Shown here one piece after another: positions 24,699 to 33,778 of a stretch of 64,000 bases of DNA (the first letter of the stretch is position 1; the number at the start of each line of letters is the position of its first letter). Made by a program: the position numbers and the translations under genes. Below the pieces are notes generated by a model that was given only the letters and a program-made list of their open reading frames with translations, had not been told where the DNA came from and searched no databases. Source of the stretch: Salinisphaera sp052044135 (GTDB lineage: Bacteria; Pseudomonadota; Gammaproteobacteria; Nevskiales; Salinisphaeraceae); the NCBI RefSeq assembly GCF_052044135.1, contig NZ_JBQDYF010000002.1, positions 186,001-250,000 on the forward strand, read 5' to 3'.

Positions 24699-25141
24699 CC
24701 AAGACTGTGACCATCTATACGGACGGAGCCTGTCGCGGCAATCCGGGGCCCGGTGGCTGGGGCGCGTTGTTGTCCTACGGCGAGCGCAACCGCGAGCTGT
24801 GCGGCGGCGAACCGAGAACGACCAACAATCGCATGGAGCTCATGGCCGCGATCGAGGCCCTCAACGCCTTGTCGCGCCCGTGTCGCGTCGAGCTGTATAC
24901 CGATTCCAACTATGTGCGCCAGGGCATTACCCAATGGATGCGCAACTGGAAAAACAACGGCTGGAAGACAGCGGCCCGGAAGCCGGTCAAGAACGCCGAA
25001 CTCTGGCGTGCGCTCGACGAAGCCTGCCAGCGTCACGAGATCGAATGGCACTGGGTCAAGGGCCACGCGGGCGATCCCGGCAACGAGGCAGCGGATGCGC
25101 TGGCCAATCGCGGTATCGATGAAATGGCCGTATCCGGCTGA
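24695..25141 (+). CDS. rnhA: Ribonuclease HI
   Basis: Degrades the RNA strand of RNA-DNA hybrids, 148 aa. The four metal-binding acidic residues fall at the same numbers as in the E. coli enzyme: D10 (YTDGAC), E48 (NNRMELM), D70 (LYTDSNYV) and D134 (NEAADALA); H124 is also present. The ATG overlaps the preceding stop (ATGA). dnaQ follows in the same direction, whereas in E. coli rnhA and dnaQ are divergent. Confidence 0.98.
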   Translation: MTKTVTIYTDGACRGNPGPGGWGALLSYGERNRELCGGEPRTTNNRMELMAAIEALNALSRPCRVELYTDSNYVRQGITQWMRNWKNNGWKTAARKPVKNAELWRALDEACQRHEIEWHWVKGHAGDPGNEAADALANRGIDEMAVSG

Positions 25142-25320
25142 TCCGGCATCGGGTCGTGTTCATCCCGTTCGCGAGCGATCGCGGATGAGCGCCGGCTGGC
25201 GCCGGTCTCGCCGAAGCCGATCATGCCCGAGGGCTATGTTGATCCGCGCTCTCGGGTGGATCGGCGGTCCGGTCCATGGCTTCGCGCCCCTAGTGCCAAC
25301 AACAGCAGCGGGAGAAAACG

Positions 25321-26040
25321 ATGCGACAGATTGTGCTCGATACGGAAACGACCGGGATGGATCCGCAGGCCGGGCATCGCATCATCGAGATCGGTTGCGT
25401 GGAAATGGTCAGCCGGCGGCTGACCGGTAACGACCTGCACATCTATCTACACCCGGATCGCGAGATCGACCAGGGCGCGATCGACGTGCACGGTATCACG
25501 CTGGAATTTCTGGCCGACAAGCCCCGTTTCGCCGAGATCGGCGACCGCCTGGCCGCGTATCTGGCCGATGCGGAACTGATCATCCACAATGCGCCGTTCG
25601 ATCTCGCCTTCCTGAACAAGGAACTGTCGGATTTCGATCCGCAGCACCGGAAGCTGGAAGAGGTCAGCCCGATCATCGACACGCTGGTCGAGGCACGCCA
25701 GATGTTCCCCGGCCAGCGCAACAGTCTGGATGCGCTGTGCAAGCGATTCGAGATCGATAACTCGAACCGCGAGCTGCACGGCGCGCTGCTGGACGCCCAA
25801 TTGCTGGCGGATGTGTATCTGCGCATGACCGGCGGCCAGATCGATATCGCGCTTGCCGCCGAGGACGACAGCGAAGGCCAGCAGATCGCCAGCGCCGGCC
25901 TGGCGACGTATCTCGATGCGGGCCGCCGCCCGCGCGTGCAGCGTGCCAGCGACGACGAGCACGCCGCCCACGAGAAATATCTCGACATGCTGGCCAGGGC
26001 CAGCGGAGATCAGTGCCTGTGGCGCACGTTCGACAGCTGA
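25321..26040 (+). CDS. dnaQ: DNA polymerase III epsilon subunit (3'-5' exonuclease)
   Basis: Proofreading subunit of the replicative polymerase, 239 aa. The exonuclease motifs are D7-x-E9 (VLDTETTGMDP), HNAPFDLAFLN, and HGALLDAQLLADVYL with the catalytic His and Asp. The C-terminal tail after about residue 185 is the flexible part that contacts the alpha subunit. A GGGAGAAAACG ribosome binding site precedes the ATG. About 180 bp separate it from rnhA. Confidence 0.97.
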   Translation: MRQIVLDTETTGMDPQAGHRIIEIGCVEMVSRRLTGNDLHIYLHPDREIDQGAIDVHGITLEFLADKPRFAEIGDRLAAYLADAELIIHNAPFDLAFLNKELSDFDPQHRKLEEVSPIIDTLVEARQMFPGQRNSLDALCKRFEIDNSNRELHGALLDAQLLADVYLRMTGGQIDIALAAEDDSEGQQIASAGLATYLDAGRRPRVQRASDDEHAAHEKYLDMLARASGDQCLWRTFDS

Positions 26041-26089
26041 CCCGGCACGCCGTCGGCCCGTCGCACGGCTGCACGCGCGGGCGCAGGCC

Positions 26090-27796
26090 CTACGCGTAGT
26101 ACAGCAGCAGATAGAGCGCCAGCAGGGCGGTCACCCAGAGCAGCATGACGCCGGTTGTCCAGGTGCGGGCCATCACGCCGCGGGCGCCGAACGCCTGTTG
26201 CAGGCGTTGGCGCGCGCCGCCGATCCCGGCGGTGCCGATTCGGCCGGCCTGATCGCGCAGCCGCATCAGCGCGAACCGGGTCGCCGATACGGTGACCGGC
26301 AGCGCGCGCCGGTAGAGCCAGTCGGTATCGATGTTCAGCCCGCGGACCTCGGGCGGGTACAGGCCACCCCGGAACAGCACGACGAAGGCCAGGGCCGCAA
26401 ACAGCAGCAACTGTAACTGGTTGACGACATGCGCCGTCGTGTACGGCGAATAATCCACGTCGAACGGCAGGATCGCGTACAACGGGGCCGGATAGACGCC
26501 GATGCCGATGCACAGGGCCGCCGTGATCGCCATCGCCGCCAGCATGTTGAACGGCGCTTCCTTGACGCGATAACCGGCGTCGTGGGCAAAGAACGAGAAG
26601 AACGGCACCTTGATGCCCGAATGGTCGAGCACGCCGGCCGAGGCGACCAGCAGGGCGCTCCAGGCGATCCAGTGGTGCTGCGCGGCGGCCGCGCTGAGGA
26701 TCATGGATTTGGTGACGAAGCCGGAGAACAACGGAAACGCCGAGATCGACATCGAGCCGACGATGCAGAACGCGGCGGTCCAGGGCATGGATTTGTACAG
26801 GCCGCCGAGTTCGCTGGCCTTGACCGTGCCCACACGGTAGAGCACCGCGCCCATGCTCATGAACAGCAGGCCCTTGTAGAGGATATGCGCGAAGGCATGC
26901 GCGGCTGTCCCGTCGAGCGCCAGGGGCGTACCGATGCCGATGCCCACCACCATGAAACCGAGCTGGTTGTTGAGACTGTAGGCCAGCACCCGGCGCAGAT
27001 CGTTTTCGATCACGGCGAAGAAGATCGGGAAGATCGTCATCACGGCGCCGATCGTGATCAGCATCTCGGTGCCGGCATAGCCGCGCGCGAGCGCGTAGAT
27101 CGCTAGCTTGGTGGTATAGATCGACAACACGACCGTGCCGGTCGGCGTCGACTCGGGATAGGCGTCTTGCACCCAGTTGTGCAGCAGCGGAAAGGCCGCC
27201 TTGATACCGAAGGCGAGAAAGATCAGCCAGCCGCCGGCCACGTCGAGCCCGAGATGATCGAAGGCGGTCGATCCGGTCTGGCGATAGTGGATGATCGTGC
27301 CGACCATCAACAGCAGGCCGGACACCACCTGGATGACCAGGTAGCGCAGGCCGACGATATGGGCGCGCACGCTGCGTCGTGCCCAGATCAGAAAGACAGA
27401 CGAGATCGCCGTGGCTTCCCAGAAAATGAACAGCGTGACCAGGTCGCCCGCCAGTACCGCGCCCACGGCGGCGCCGGCATACACCAGCGAGGCGACATGC
27501 TGCACCCGATCGTCGACGTGCAGGGCATAGAGCCCGGTCAGAAACGAGCCGATGATGAAGATCGTCGCCCAGAGGCGCGACAGGCCGTCGACACGCAGCA
27601 GGGTCAGATCGAAGCCGAACAGCGAAATCTGACCGTGTGCCCCCGCCGGCAACGCCCACAGCAGCACCAGGGCGAGCGCCGGCACCGCGAGCAGCCATAT
27701 GCTCTGGAACAGGCGCGGTGTGGCCGCCAGCACCAGCCCGGCGGCCATCAGCAGAAGGGCCGGGCTGGCGATGGCGTGGCCCAGCCATTCAGTCAT
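26090..27796 (-). CDS. Proton-conducting antiporter-like subunit (MrpD/NuoN family), 568 aa
   Basis: Large membrane subunit with about 14-16 helices. The key charged residues of the family are visible: Glu in the TM5 segment (LFIFWEATAISS) and Lys in TM7 (GIKAAFPLLHNWVQDAYPES). It differs from MrpD by a polar C-terminal stretch with a final hydrophobic segment. It is the last gene of the leftward operon; its ATG at 27796 overlaps the stop of the 103-aa gene by 8 bases. It probably adds a third proton channel to the Mrp-like complex. NCBI-style names would be 'Na(+)/H(+) antiporter subunit D'. Confidence 0.85.
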   Translation of the reverse strand: MTEWLGHAIASPALLLMAAGLVLAATPRLFQSIWLLAVPALALVLLWALPAGAHGQISLFGFDLTLLRVDGLSRLWATIFIIGSFLTGLYALHVDDRVQHVASLVYAGAAVGAVLAGDLVTLFIFWEATAISSVFLIWARRSVRAHIVGLRYLVIQVVSGLLLMVGTIIHYRQTGSTAFDHLGLDVAGGWLIFLAFGIKAAFPLLHNWVQDAYPESTPTGTVVLSIYTTKLAIYALARGYAGTEMLITIGAVMTIFPIFFAVIENDLRRVLAYSLNNQLGFMVVGIGIGTPLALDGTAAHAFAHILYKGLLFMSMGAVLYRVGTVKASELGGLYKSMPWTAAFCIVGSMSISAFPLFSGFVTKSMILSAAAAQHHWIAWSALLVASAGVLDHSGIKVPFFSFFAHDAGYRVKEAPFNMLAAMAITAALCIGIGVYPAPLYAILPFDVDYSPYTTAHVVNQLQLLLFAALAFVVLFRGGLYPPEVRGLNIDTDWLYRRALPVTVSATRFALMRLRDQAGRIGTAGIGGARQRLQQAFGARGVMARTWTTGVMLLWVTALLALYLLLYYA

Positions 27797-28100
27797 GGTC
27801 GTGCTCCCGGCCGATGCTGTCCTCGAGATCGGCTTCGTCCGGATCGGCTTCGCCGTAGTAGTTCTCGCCCCGGCGCAGCAGCGGGCGCAGGGCCCGGGCC
27901 GAGAGCACAATGAAGCAATAGGCGGCGAAGCCGACCAGCGGATAGAAGCCGAACCAGCCGTCGAAGCCGAAATGCGGATGCTTGGCGTAGAACCATTCCG
28001 CGATCAGCAACGTCAGGCAGGACAGGGCCAGCACGCCGATGATCGCGTTGATTACCGCCGCTCGCTCGAACAGACCGGGCCGGGGATTTCGTTTGTTCAT
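27789..28100 (-). CDS. Small membrane protein of the Mrp-like operon, unknown function
   Basis: 103 aa with two clear hydrophobic segments (about residues 14-37, AVINAIIGVLALSCLTLLIA, and about 50-70). It ends in an acidic, His-rich tail (EADPDEADLEDSIGREHDHD). It is clamped between two antiporter-subunit genes with 4-bp and 8-bp overlaps, so it is surely translated with them. I do not recognise a named Mrp subunit. It could be an accessory or assembly subunit holding the two extra antiporter-like proteins. Confidence 0.78.
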   Translation of the reverse strand: MNKRNPRPGLFERAAVINAIIGVLALSCLTLLIAEWFYAKHPHFGFDGWFGFYPLVGFAAYCFIVLSARALRPLLRRGENYYGEADPDEADLEDSIGREHDHD

Positions 28101-29560
28101 GCGCCGGCTCCGAGTGCCGTGTCGACGAAATCGATGATCGGGTGGGCGGCAAAGAACAACACGATGCAGCCGGCCGCCGTCAGGCAAAGCGGAATGACGC
28201 AGGCGGCCGGCGCTTCGGTGATGGTCTCGGGGATGTTGTCGCCGCGCAGGAAGAAGGCGCGCGCCGGGATATCGAGCAGGTAGATGATGTTGAGCAGTGA
28301 GGACAGGGCCAGCACGCCCAGAAACGCATATTCCTCGATGCCGGCGGAACCGCTCATCAGAAACCACTTGCTCCAGGCGCCCCCCATCGGCGGCAGGCCG
28401 ATCAACGACAGCGCCGCGATGGTGAACGCGGTGAAGGTCAGCGGCATGGCGCGCCCCAGCCCGTTCAACTGGCTGACGTATTTGCGATGCGCGGCGGTGT
28501 AGATCGCGCCGGCGCAGAAGAACAGAGTGATCTTGCCGAAGGCATGGGTGATGATATGCAACGAGCCGCTGACCGCGCCGAGCTTGGTCGCCAGCGCGCT
28601 GCCCAGCACGATGTACGACAGCTGGCCGATGGTGGAGTAGGCCAGCCGCTTCTTGAGATTGTCGCAGTAGATCGCGATCACCGAGGCCAGGATGATGGTG
28701 ATCGACGCCAGCCACAGGAACGGCTCGGTCGCGCTGGTCTTGAGCGCATAGTCCAGGCCAAAGATATAGACCGTGATCTTGAGCACGGTGAACACGCCCG
28801 CCTTGACCACGGCCACCGCGTGCAACAGGGCCGAAACCGGTGTCGGCGCCACCATCGCCGAGGGCAGCCAGCGATGCACCGGCATGACCGCGGCCTTGCC
28901 GATACCGAATACGAACAGCGCATACAGTGCCATCGCGCCCTTCGGACCGAGGCCGGTGTCGGCGAGAATGCCGCCGTGCGTGAAATCCAGCGTGCCGGCG
29001 AGCAGGTAGGTGATCACGATCGCCGGCAGGAACAGGCCGATCGACGTGGTCAGCAGAATGCCGAGATAGATCCGCCCGCCGACACGCGACTCGGCATCCC
29101 CGTGGTGGGTGACCAGCGGATAGGTGACCAGCGTCATCATCTCGTAGAACACGAATAACGTGAGCAGGTTGCCCGCGAAGGCGATGCCGATCGCCGCCGA
29201 GATCGCCAGCGCGAAACAGACGAAGAAACGCGTCTGGTGCGCCTCGCGATTGCCGCGCATGTAGCCGGCCGCGTAGAACGTGGTCAACGGCCAGAGCGTG
29301 GCCGCGACCAGCGCGAAGACCAGGCCGAGCGGCTCCAGCGTGAAGGTGAAATCCAGCCCCGGCAGAATCGAGAACAGGGTGACGCTCGGCCGCTGGCCGG
29401 CGCCGATCGGCCCGATCAGGCAGATGGCGCCGATCAGCAGCGCCACCCCGGTGGCGATACTCACCCCTTCGCGCAGATTCGGCCAGCGCCCGGCGGCGGC
29501 CACCGCCAGCGCCATGAACGCCGGCCAGGCGACGAGTGCAGCCAGCCAGAGCCCGCTCAT
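28097..29560 (-). CDS. Proton-conducting antiporter-like subunit (NuoM/MrpD family), 487 aa
   Basis: Multi-pass membrane protein. The TM5 Glu is in LFVFYEMMTLVTYPLVTHH and the TM7 Lys in FGIGKAAVMPVHRWLPSAM. A second Lys sits in the broken-helix region near IITHAFGKITLFF. These are the proton-path residues of the complex I/Mrp antiporter family. The ATG at 29560 overlaps the mrpD stop (ATGA). It is the second of three antiporter-like proteins in the operon. Confidence 0.88.
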   Translation of the reverse strand: MSGLWLAALVAWPAFMALAVAAAGRWPNLREGVSIATGVALLIGAICLIGPIGAGQRPSVTLFSILPGLDFTFTLEPLGLVFALVAATLWPLTTFYAAGYMRGNREAHQTRFFVCFALAISAAIGIAFAGNLLTLFVFYEMMTLVTYPLVTHHGDAESRVGGRIYLGILLTTSIGLFLPAIVITYLLAGTLDFTHGGILADTGLGPKGAMALYALFVFGIGKAAVMPVHRWLPSAMVAPTPVSALLHAVAVVKAGVFTVLKITVYIFGLDYALKTSATEPFLWLASITIILASVIAIYCDNLKKRLAYSTIGQLSYIVLGSALATKLGAVSGSLHIITHAFGKITLFFCAGAIYTAAHRKYVSQLNGLGRAMPLTFTAFTIAALSLIGLPPMGGAWSKWFLMSGSAGIEEYAFLGVLALSSLLNIIYLLDIPARAFFLRGDNIPETITEAPAACVIPLCLTAAGCIVLFFAAHPIIDFVDTALGAGA

Positions 29561-31053
29561 GCGCCACCGCCCAGCAGTGCGGCGGCGGCGCGCCGTGTGG
29601 CGTCGAGTTCCGGCGTCGCGTGCAGCCCGATCGCGATATTGAGCGCGATCAGGCTCCAGGTCGCGATCTGCATGGCGATCGGCGCCTCGCCGCGCTCGAG
29701 TGGCGGTGCGTGCGCATCGCGGGGCCGGAAATACAGCGCCTCGACCACCTTGCCGATATAGATCACGGCCAGCAGCGACGCCGCCAGTACCAGAGCGGCG
29801 AGCCCGTAGTGGCCCGCGGCGATCAGCGCGGAGAGCAGGGCCCACTTGCTGATGAAACCGGCGGTGGCCGGCACCCCGATCAGGCTCAGCCCGCCGACCA
29901 CGAAAGCGGCCGAGGTCAGCGGCATCGCCGGGCCCAGGCCGGCCAGATCATTGATCGACGTCGTGCGTGTACGCCAGGCCATCGCCCCCACCGCCATGAA
30001 CAGCGCACCCTTGATCAGCCCGTGGTTGACGATATGCACCAGCGATGCCGACAACCCGGCGGCACTGGCCAGCGCGAACCCGGTCACGATGTAGCCCATC
30101 TGCGCGATGCTCGACCAGGCCAGCAACCGCTTGACGTCGGTCTGGAATATGGCGGCCACCGACGCCGCGATCATCGCGATCGCGGACAGCCCGAGCAGCA
30201 CCTGGTTCAACGGCAGCTGGCCGAAGGCGTAGCCCGCGCCGAACACGGTGAACACGAACCGCATCAGGGCATATACCGCCACCTTGGTACTGGTGGCGGC
30301 AATGAACGCCGTCACCGGAGACGGGGCATAGGTATAGGCGTTGGGCAGCCAGATATGGGCCGGAAACAGCGCGGCCTTCAGGCTCAGACCGACCACGATG
30401 AATGCCAGCGACGCCTGGGCGGTGCGCGTGTCGTAAACGGCCGGCAGGCGCTGGGCGAGATCGGCCATGTTCAGGGTGCCGGTCATCATGTAGGCGAGTC
30501 CAATGCCGATCAGCAGGAACGTGCCGCCCACCGTGCCCATGATCAGATACTGGAACGCCGACAGCAACGCGCGCCGCCGGGCGCCCATGGCGATCAGCGC
30601 ATAGGACGACAACGAGGAAATCTCGAGAAACACGAACAGGTTGAAGGCATCGCCCGTGACCGTGATGCCGATCAGCCCGGCCAGACAGGCGAGCAGCAAC
30701 GCATAGACGAGATACAGGCGCTCGCGCTCGATCTCGCGGGCGAGGCTGGAACGGGCATAGACCGCGCTGGCCGCGGCCATGCCCGCCACCAGCAGCAGTA
30801 CCACCGCATTGAAGGCATCGACCACCAGTTCGATCCCGAAGGGCGGCGCCCAGCCGCCGATGGCGTAATCGATCGGCCCGTCGGCGCGCACCCGTACGAA
30901 CAGGGCGCAGGCCATGGCGAAGACCAGCCAGGTCGCCACCAGATAGAGCATCCAGGCGGCGCCGGCGCGGTGCGCGAGCACGACCACGGGCACCGCGAGC
31001 AGCGGCACGACCACGACCAGGATCGGCAGCTGGGATAGAAGAGGGTCGATCAT
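29557..31053 (-). CDS. mrpD: Mrp-type Na+/H+ antiporter subunit D
   Basis: Core antiporter subunit, 498 aa, normal for MrpD. It carries the TM5 Glu (LFVFLEISSLSSYALIAMG) and the TM7 Lys (GLSLKAALFPAHIWLPNAY), followed by PSPVTAF. It exchanges cations for protons together with the other Mrp subunits; none works alone in known systems. The ATG at 31053 overlaps the mrpC stop by 4 bases, and its own stop overlaps the next gene. Confidence 0.93.
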   Translation of the reverse strand: MIDPLLSQLPILVVVVPLLAVPVVVLAHRAGAAWMLYLVATWLVFAMACALFVRVRADGPIDYAIGGWAPPFGIELVVDAFNAVVLLLVAGMAAASAVYARSSLAREIERERLYLVYALLLACLAGLIGITVTGDAFNLFVFLEISSLSSYALIAMGARRRALLSAFQYLIMGTVGGTFLLIGIGLAYMMTGTLNMADLAQRLPAVYDTRTAQASLAFIVVGLSLKAALFPAHIWLPNAYTYAPSPVTAFIAATSTKVAVYALMRFVFTVFGAGYAFGQLPLNQVLLGLSAIAMIAASVAAIFQTDVKRLLAWSSIAQMGYIVTGFALASAAGLSASLVHIVNHGLIKGALFMAVGAMAWRTRTTSINDLAGLGPAMPLTSAAFVVGGLSLIGVPATAGFISKWALLSALIAAGHYGLAALVLAASLLAVIYIGKVVEALYFRPRDAHAPPLERGEAPIAMQIATWSLIALNIAIGLHATPELDATRRAAAALLGGGA

Positions 31054-31547
31054 TGCGGCCGGCGTTCCTCGGGTTCGGCGCCGTCGTCGCGACCGGTCGG
31101 GGCATGGGGTTCGGCGGCCCGGGCGGCGCGGGATCGCGCCGCTTCCTCGGCCTGCTCGATGTCCTGGGTGGCAAAATCGGCGGCCAGGACATCGTCTTCC
31201 TCGATCGATCCGTAGGCCTCGTGGATGCGTACGATCAGCGCCAGCCCGAGCGCGGTGGTGGATACGCCCACCACGATCGCAGTGAGGATCAGCACCTGCG
31301 GCAGCGGGTGGGCATAGACCGCATGGTCGCCCCGGGGAGCGTCGAGGAGAATGGGGGCGGTGGCGCCGTGAATCTTGCCCATGCTGATGTACAGGATGAA
31401 CACCGAGGTCTGAAACACATTGAGCCCGATCAGCTTTTTGACCAGGTTGTCGTGTGCGATGACGGTATAGAAGCCGATCATCATCAAGGCGATGACGACC
31501 CAGTAGTTGAACAACCCGGGCACGGTGTCGGTGAAAAACGCGGTCAT
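31050..31547 (-). CDS. mrpC: Mrp-type Na+/H+ antiporter subunit C
   Basis: NuoK-like membrane subunit, 165 aa, with three helices. Motifs: IALMMIGFYTVIAHDNLVKKLIGLNVFQTS-type start (positions about 20-49) and HPLPQVLILTAIVVGVSTTALGLAL (about 80-104). The tail after about residue 115 is charged, rich in Ala, Glu and Arg, and longer than in typical MrpC of about 115 aa. It overlaps mrpB upstream and mrpD downstream by 4 bases each. Confidence 0.92.
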   Translation of the reverse strand: MTAFFTDTVPGLFNYWVVIALMMIGFYTVIAHDNLVKKLIGLNVFQTSVFILYISMGKIHGATAPILLDAPRGDHAVYAHPLPQVLILTAIVVGVSTTALGLALIVRIHEAYGSIEEDDVLAADFATQDIEQAEEAARSRAARAAEPHAPTGRDDGAEPEERRPQ

Positions 31548-31978
31548 TCGTCGGACTCCCGTACCCGGCCACGCCCGGCGAATACGTAGAAGATCGCGAT
31601 CATGATGCTGGCGACGGTCAGCCCGACGCCGAATTCCACGATCAGCAACCCGTAGTGCTGGCCGTGCACGGGATCGTGGGCGAGTTGATCGTAGTCCAGG
31701 AAGTTGCCGCCGGCCAGCATGGTGGCCACCCCCGTGCCGCCGTAGATCAATACGCCCAGAGACGCGCCGATGCGCAGTGCGGCCGGCGGGATGGCAGCGC
31801 GCGCGGCCTCCACGCCGAAGATCAGGCCGTAGAGGATGATGGCGCTGGCGAAGATCACCCCCGCCTGGAACCCGCCGCCCGGGCTGTAGTCGCCGTGGAA
31901 CTGCACGTAGAGCGCAAAGATCATGATCGGCGGGATGATGAGCCGCGCGACCACGCGCAGCACGGTGTGCTCGCGCAT
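31544..31978 (-). CDS. mrpB: Mrp-type Na+/H+ antiporter subunit B
   Basis: 144 aa, the usual MrpB size, with four membrane helices. The conserved block HGDYSPGGGFQAGVIFAS at about residues 28-45 identifies the family, with GTGVATMLAGGNFLDY further on. It lies 2 bp after the preceding gene and overlaps mrpC by 4 bp. Confidence 0.95.
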   Translation of the reverse strand: MREHTVLRVVARLIIPPIMIFALYVQFHGDYSPGGGFQAGVIFASAIILYGLIFGVEAARAAIPPAALRIGASLGVLIYGGTGVATMLAGGNFLDYDQLAHDPVHGQHYGLLIVEFGVGLTVASIMIAIFYVFAGRGRVRESDE

Positions 31979-31980
31979 GA

Positions 31981-32538
31981 CTACGCCTTGTCCGAACGGG
32001 GGGCGCGCCGGCTGCGGCCGAGCAGGAGCAGCACCCCGAGGCCGGCGGTGAATACCACGGCGGTTTCGCCGAGGGTGTCGTAGCCGCGGTAGCTGCCGAG
32101 CACCGCCGTGACCGTGTTCGGCACGTCGATCTCGTGCTGTTCGGCCACCAGGTACTTATGCCGCAGCGGATGCGTCTGTACCGGCGTGTCGGCGGCGCCG
32201 AAGTGGGGCATGTCGAGGCTGGCATAGACCAGCGTGGCGCCGGTGGTGAGGGTCACCACCAGGCCAATGATCTGGCGCGAGGCCTTGACCGGCTTCTCGC
32301 GCGCCCGGGTCAGGCCGAAGGTGGCCAGAAACAGCACCGTGGTCACACCCGCGCCCACGGCCGCCTCGGTGAGGGCGACGTCGGGCGCGTCGAGCAGCGT
32401 GAACAGGCTGGCCGACAACAGGCTGTAGAGCCCGGTCAGCATGGCCACCGGGAACAGATGCCGCATGGCCGCCAGCGCCAGGGCCACCGTCACCAGAAAC
32501 ACCAGCAGCCCGTAATTGAGCAGGATCTCAGTGGTCAT
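31981..32538 (-). CDS. MrpA C-terminal-type subunit (MbhD/MbhE-like), stand-alone
   Basis: 185 aa, membrane. The first half has SASLFTLLDAPDVALTEAAVGAGVTTVLFL, a DUF4040/MbhD hallmark spread over residues about 43-72. The second half has NTVTAVLGSYRGYDTLGETAVVF, which matches the MbhE/MrpA C-terminal segment. In most Mrp operons this part is fused to the large MrpA; here it is free, as in membrane-bound hydrogenase and Mbs complexes. It overlaps mrpG by 4 bp. Confidence 0.88.
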   Translation of the reverse strand: MTTEILLNYGLLVFLVTVALALAAMRHLFPVAMLTGLYSLLSASLFTLLDAPDVALTEAAVGAGVTTVLFLATFGLTRAREKPVKASRQIIGLVVTLTTGATLVYASLDMPHFGAADTPVQTHPLRHKYLVAEQHEIDVPNTVTAVLGSYRGYDTLGETAVVFTAGLGVLLLLGRSRRAPRSDKA

Positions 32539-32855
32539 CCGGCATCTTCCCTGTCGCAGTCCGCCCGGACGCCGTCGTGGCGCGCGGCGCGGGCCAGGGC
32601 ATGGGTCGCCGTCGGGCTGGTGATCAACAGGAAAAAGACAATCAGCACCAGCTTGGCGGTGGTCAGCCCGAGGCCGGCCTGTACCATCAAGCCGGTCAAT
32701 ACCAGCAGCATGCCGCCGGTATCCGCCACCGAGGCGGCATGGATCCGGGTGAACAGATCGGGCATGCGCAGCATGCCGAAACCGCTGATCACGCAGGCCA
32801 GCGAACCGGCCACAATCAATACCCAGCTCGCGATATCGGCGATTCCGTTCAGCAT
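32535..32855 (-). CDS. mrpG: Mrp-type Na+/H+ antiporter subunit G
   Basis: 106 aa with three hydrophobic segments. Conserved features: GFGMLRMPDLFTRIHAAS, DTGGMLLVLTGL and LLITSPTATHALARAA. The C-terminal tail is polar. It overlaps the MbhD/E-like gene and lies 30 bp after mrpF. Confidence 0.93.
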   Translation of the reverse strand: MLNGIADIASWVLIVAGSLACVISGFGMLRMPDLFTRIHAASVADTGGMLLVLTGLMVQAGLGLTTAKLVLIVFFLLITSPTATHALARAARHDGVRADCDREDAG

Positions 32856-32885
32856 GTCAGCCCTTGCGCCGTTGGGGCGAACCGT

Positions 32886-33173
32886 TTACACATCGGATTG
32901 ATCCGTCTTGTCGCCGGCCCAGCCGAGATCGCCGTACTGCATGAACTTGAGTACGGCCACGGTGCCGATGAAATTGATCAGGGCGTAGGTCAGTGCCAGA
33001 TCGAGAAACTCCGGGCGCCCGGTGAAAAAGCCCAGTATCGCGATCAGCAGCACGGTCTTGGTACCGAACAGATTGATGGCCAGGATGCGGTCATAGACGG
33101 TCGGCCCGGCCAGTACACGTATCAATACCAGGACCATGGTCACGGCCACGCCTGCAAGTCCGGCGATGAACAT
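32886..33173 (-). CDS. mrpF: Mrp-type Na+/H+ antiporter subunit F
   Basis: 95 aa from the ATG at 33173, close to the usual 90 or so. The conserved block is RVLAGPTVYDRILAINLFGTK, spanning about residues 19-39. Then comes FLDLALTYALINFIGTVAVLKF. A TTG at 33215 could add 14 hydrophilic residues but lacks a ribosome binding site. Together with MrpE and MrpG it forms the small-subunit end of the complex. Confidence 0.92.
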   Translation of the reverse strand: MFIAGLAGVAVTMVLVLIRVLAGPTVYDRILAINLFGTKTVLLIAILGFFTGRPEFLDLALTYALINFIGTVAVLKFMQYGDLGWAGDKTDQSDV

Positions 33174-33243
33174 CAGTGTCGGGTGACGTCGGTTCGCGCC
33201 CGGCAGGCGCTGCAATCGTAAAGGGTATCGGCGCGGTCGGACA

Positions 33244-33723
33244 CTAGTCTGGCCCGCCTTCCAGCCGGGCGACCCGACCGGCCATGGTGCCGGCCTCGAT
33301 CTCCGCGGCGCCCTCCCGGGTCAGGGCATGCACGATCGCCTCGCCGTTTTCCAGGCCCACGGTAACCGTGCCCGGCGTCAGGGTGATGGAATTGGCGAGG
33401 ATCGCCTGACCGAGTGGGGCCAGGGGGTGCGTGTCGATGACCACCGTCGCCGGCGAGATCGCACGGCGGCCGATCAGTAGACGCCGGGCGACATCGAGGT
33501 TCGAACGCAGGATCTGGACCCCGAGCCAGGCCGCGTAGCCGGGCAGCCGCGGCAACAGGTCGAGTGGCACCGATTCGGCGTCGATCAGCCGCAATCGCCG
33601 GCAGAGGGCGACGGTGAAGACACAGGACGCCGCGCCGAGCGCCAGCGTGAGCGGCGCATAGTGCCCGGAAAGCAGGAGCCAGAGAATGACCAGGCCGGCA
33701 GCCAGGCCGAGCAGATGACGCAC
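33244..33723 (-). CDS. mrpE: Mrp-type Na+/H+ antiporter subunit E
   Basis: First gene of the leftward operon, 159 aa. It has two N-terminal hydrophobic segments, then RLPGYAAWLGVQILRSNLDVARRLL and the hallmark NSITLTPGTVTV. It opens the order E-F-G-(MbhD/E)-B-C-D, which is the order of the modules in membrane-bound hydrogenase operons. The operon promoter should lie in 33724-33778, where I see no clear boxes. Confidence 0.93.
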   Translation of the reverse strand: MRHLLGLAAGLVILWLLLSGHYAPLTLALGAASCVFTVALCRRLRLIDAESVPLDLLPRLPGYAAWLGVQILRSNLDVARRLLIGRRAISPATVVIDTHPLAPLGQAILANSITLTPGTVTVGLENGEAIVHALTREGAAEIEAGTMAGRVARLEGGPD

Positions 33724-33778
33724 GGCTATCCCTCGATACGATAACGATAAAAGACGTTACAAAAGCCCATGCGGGGGG

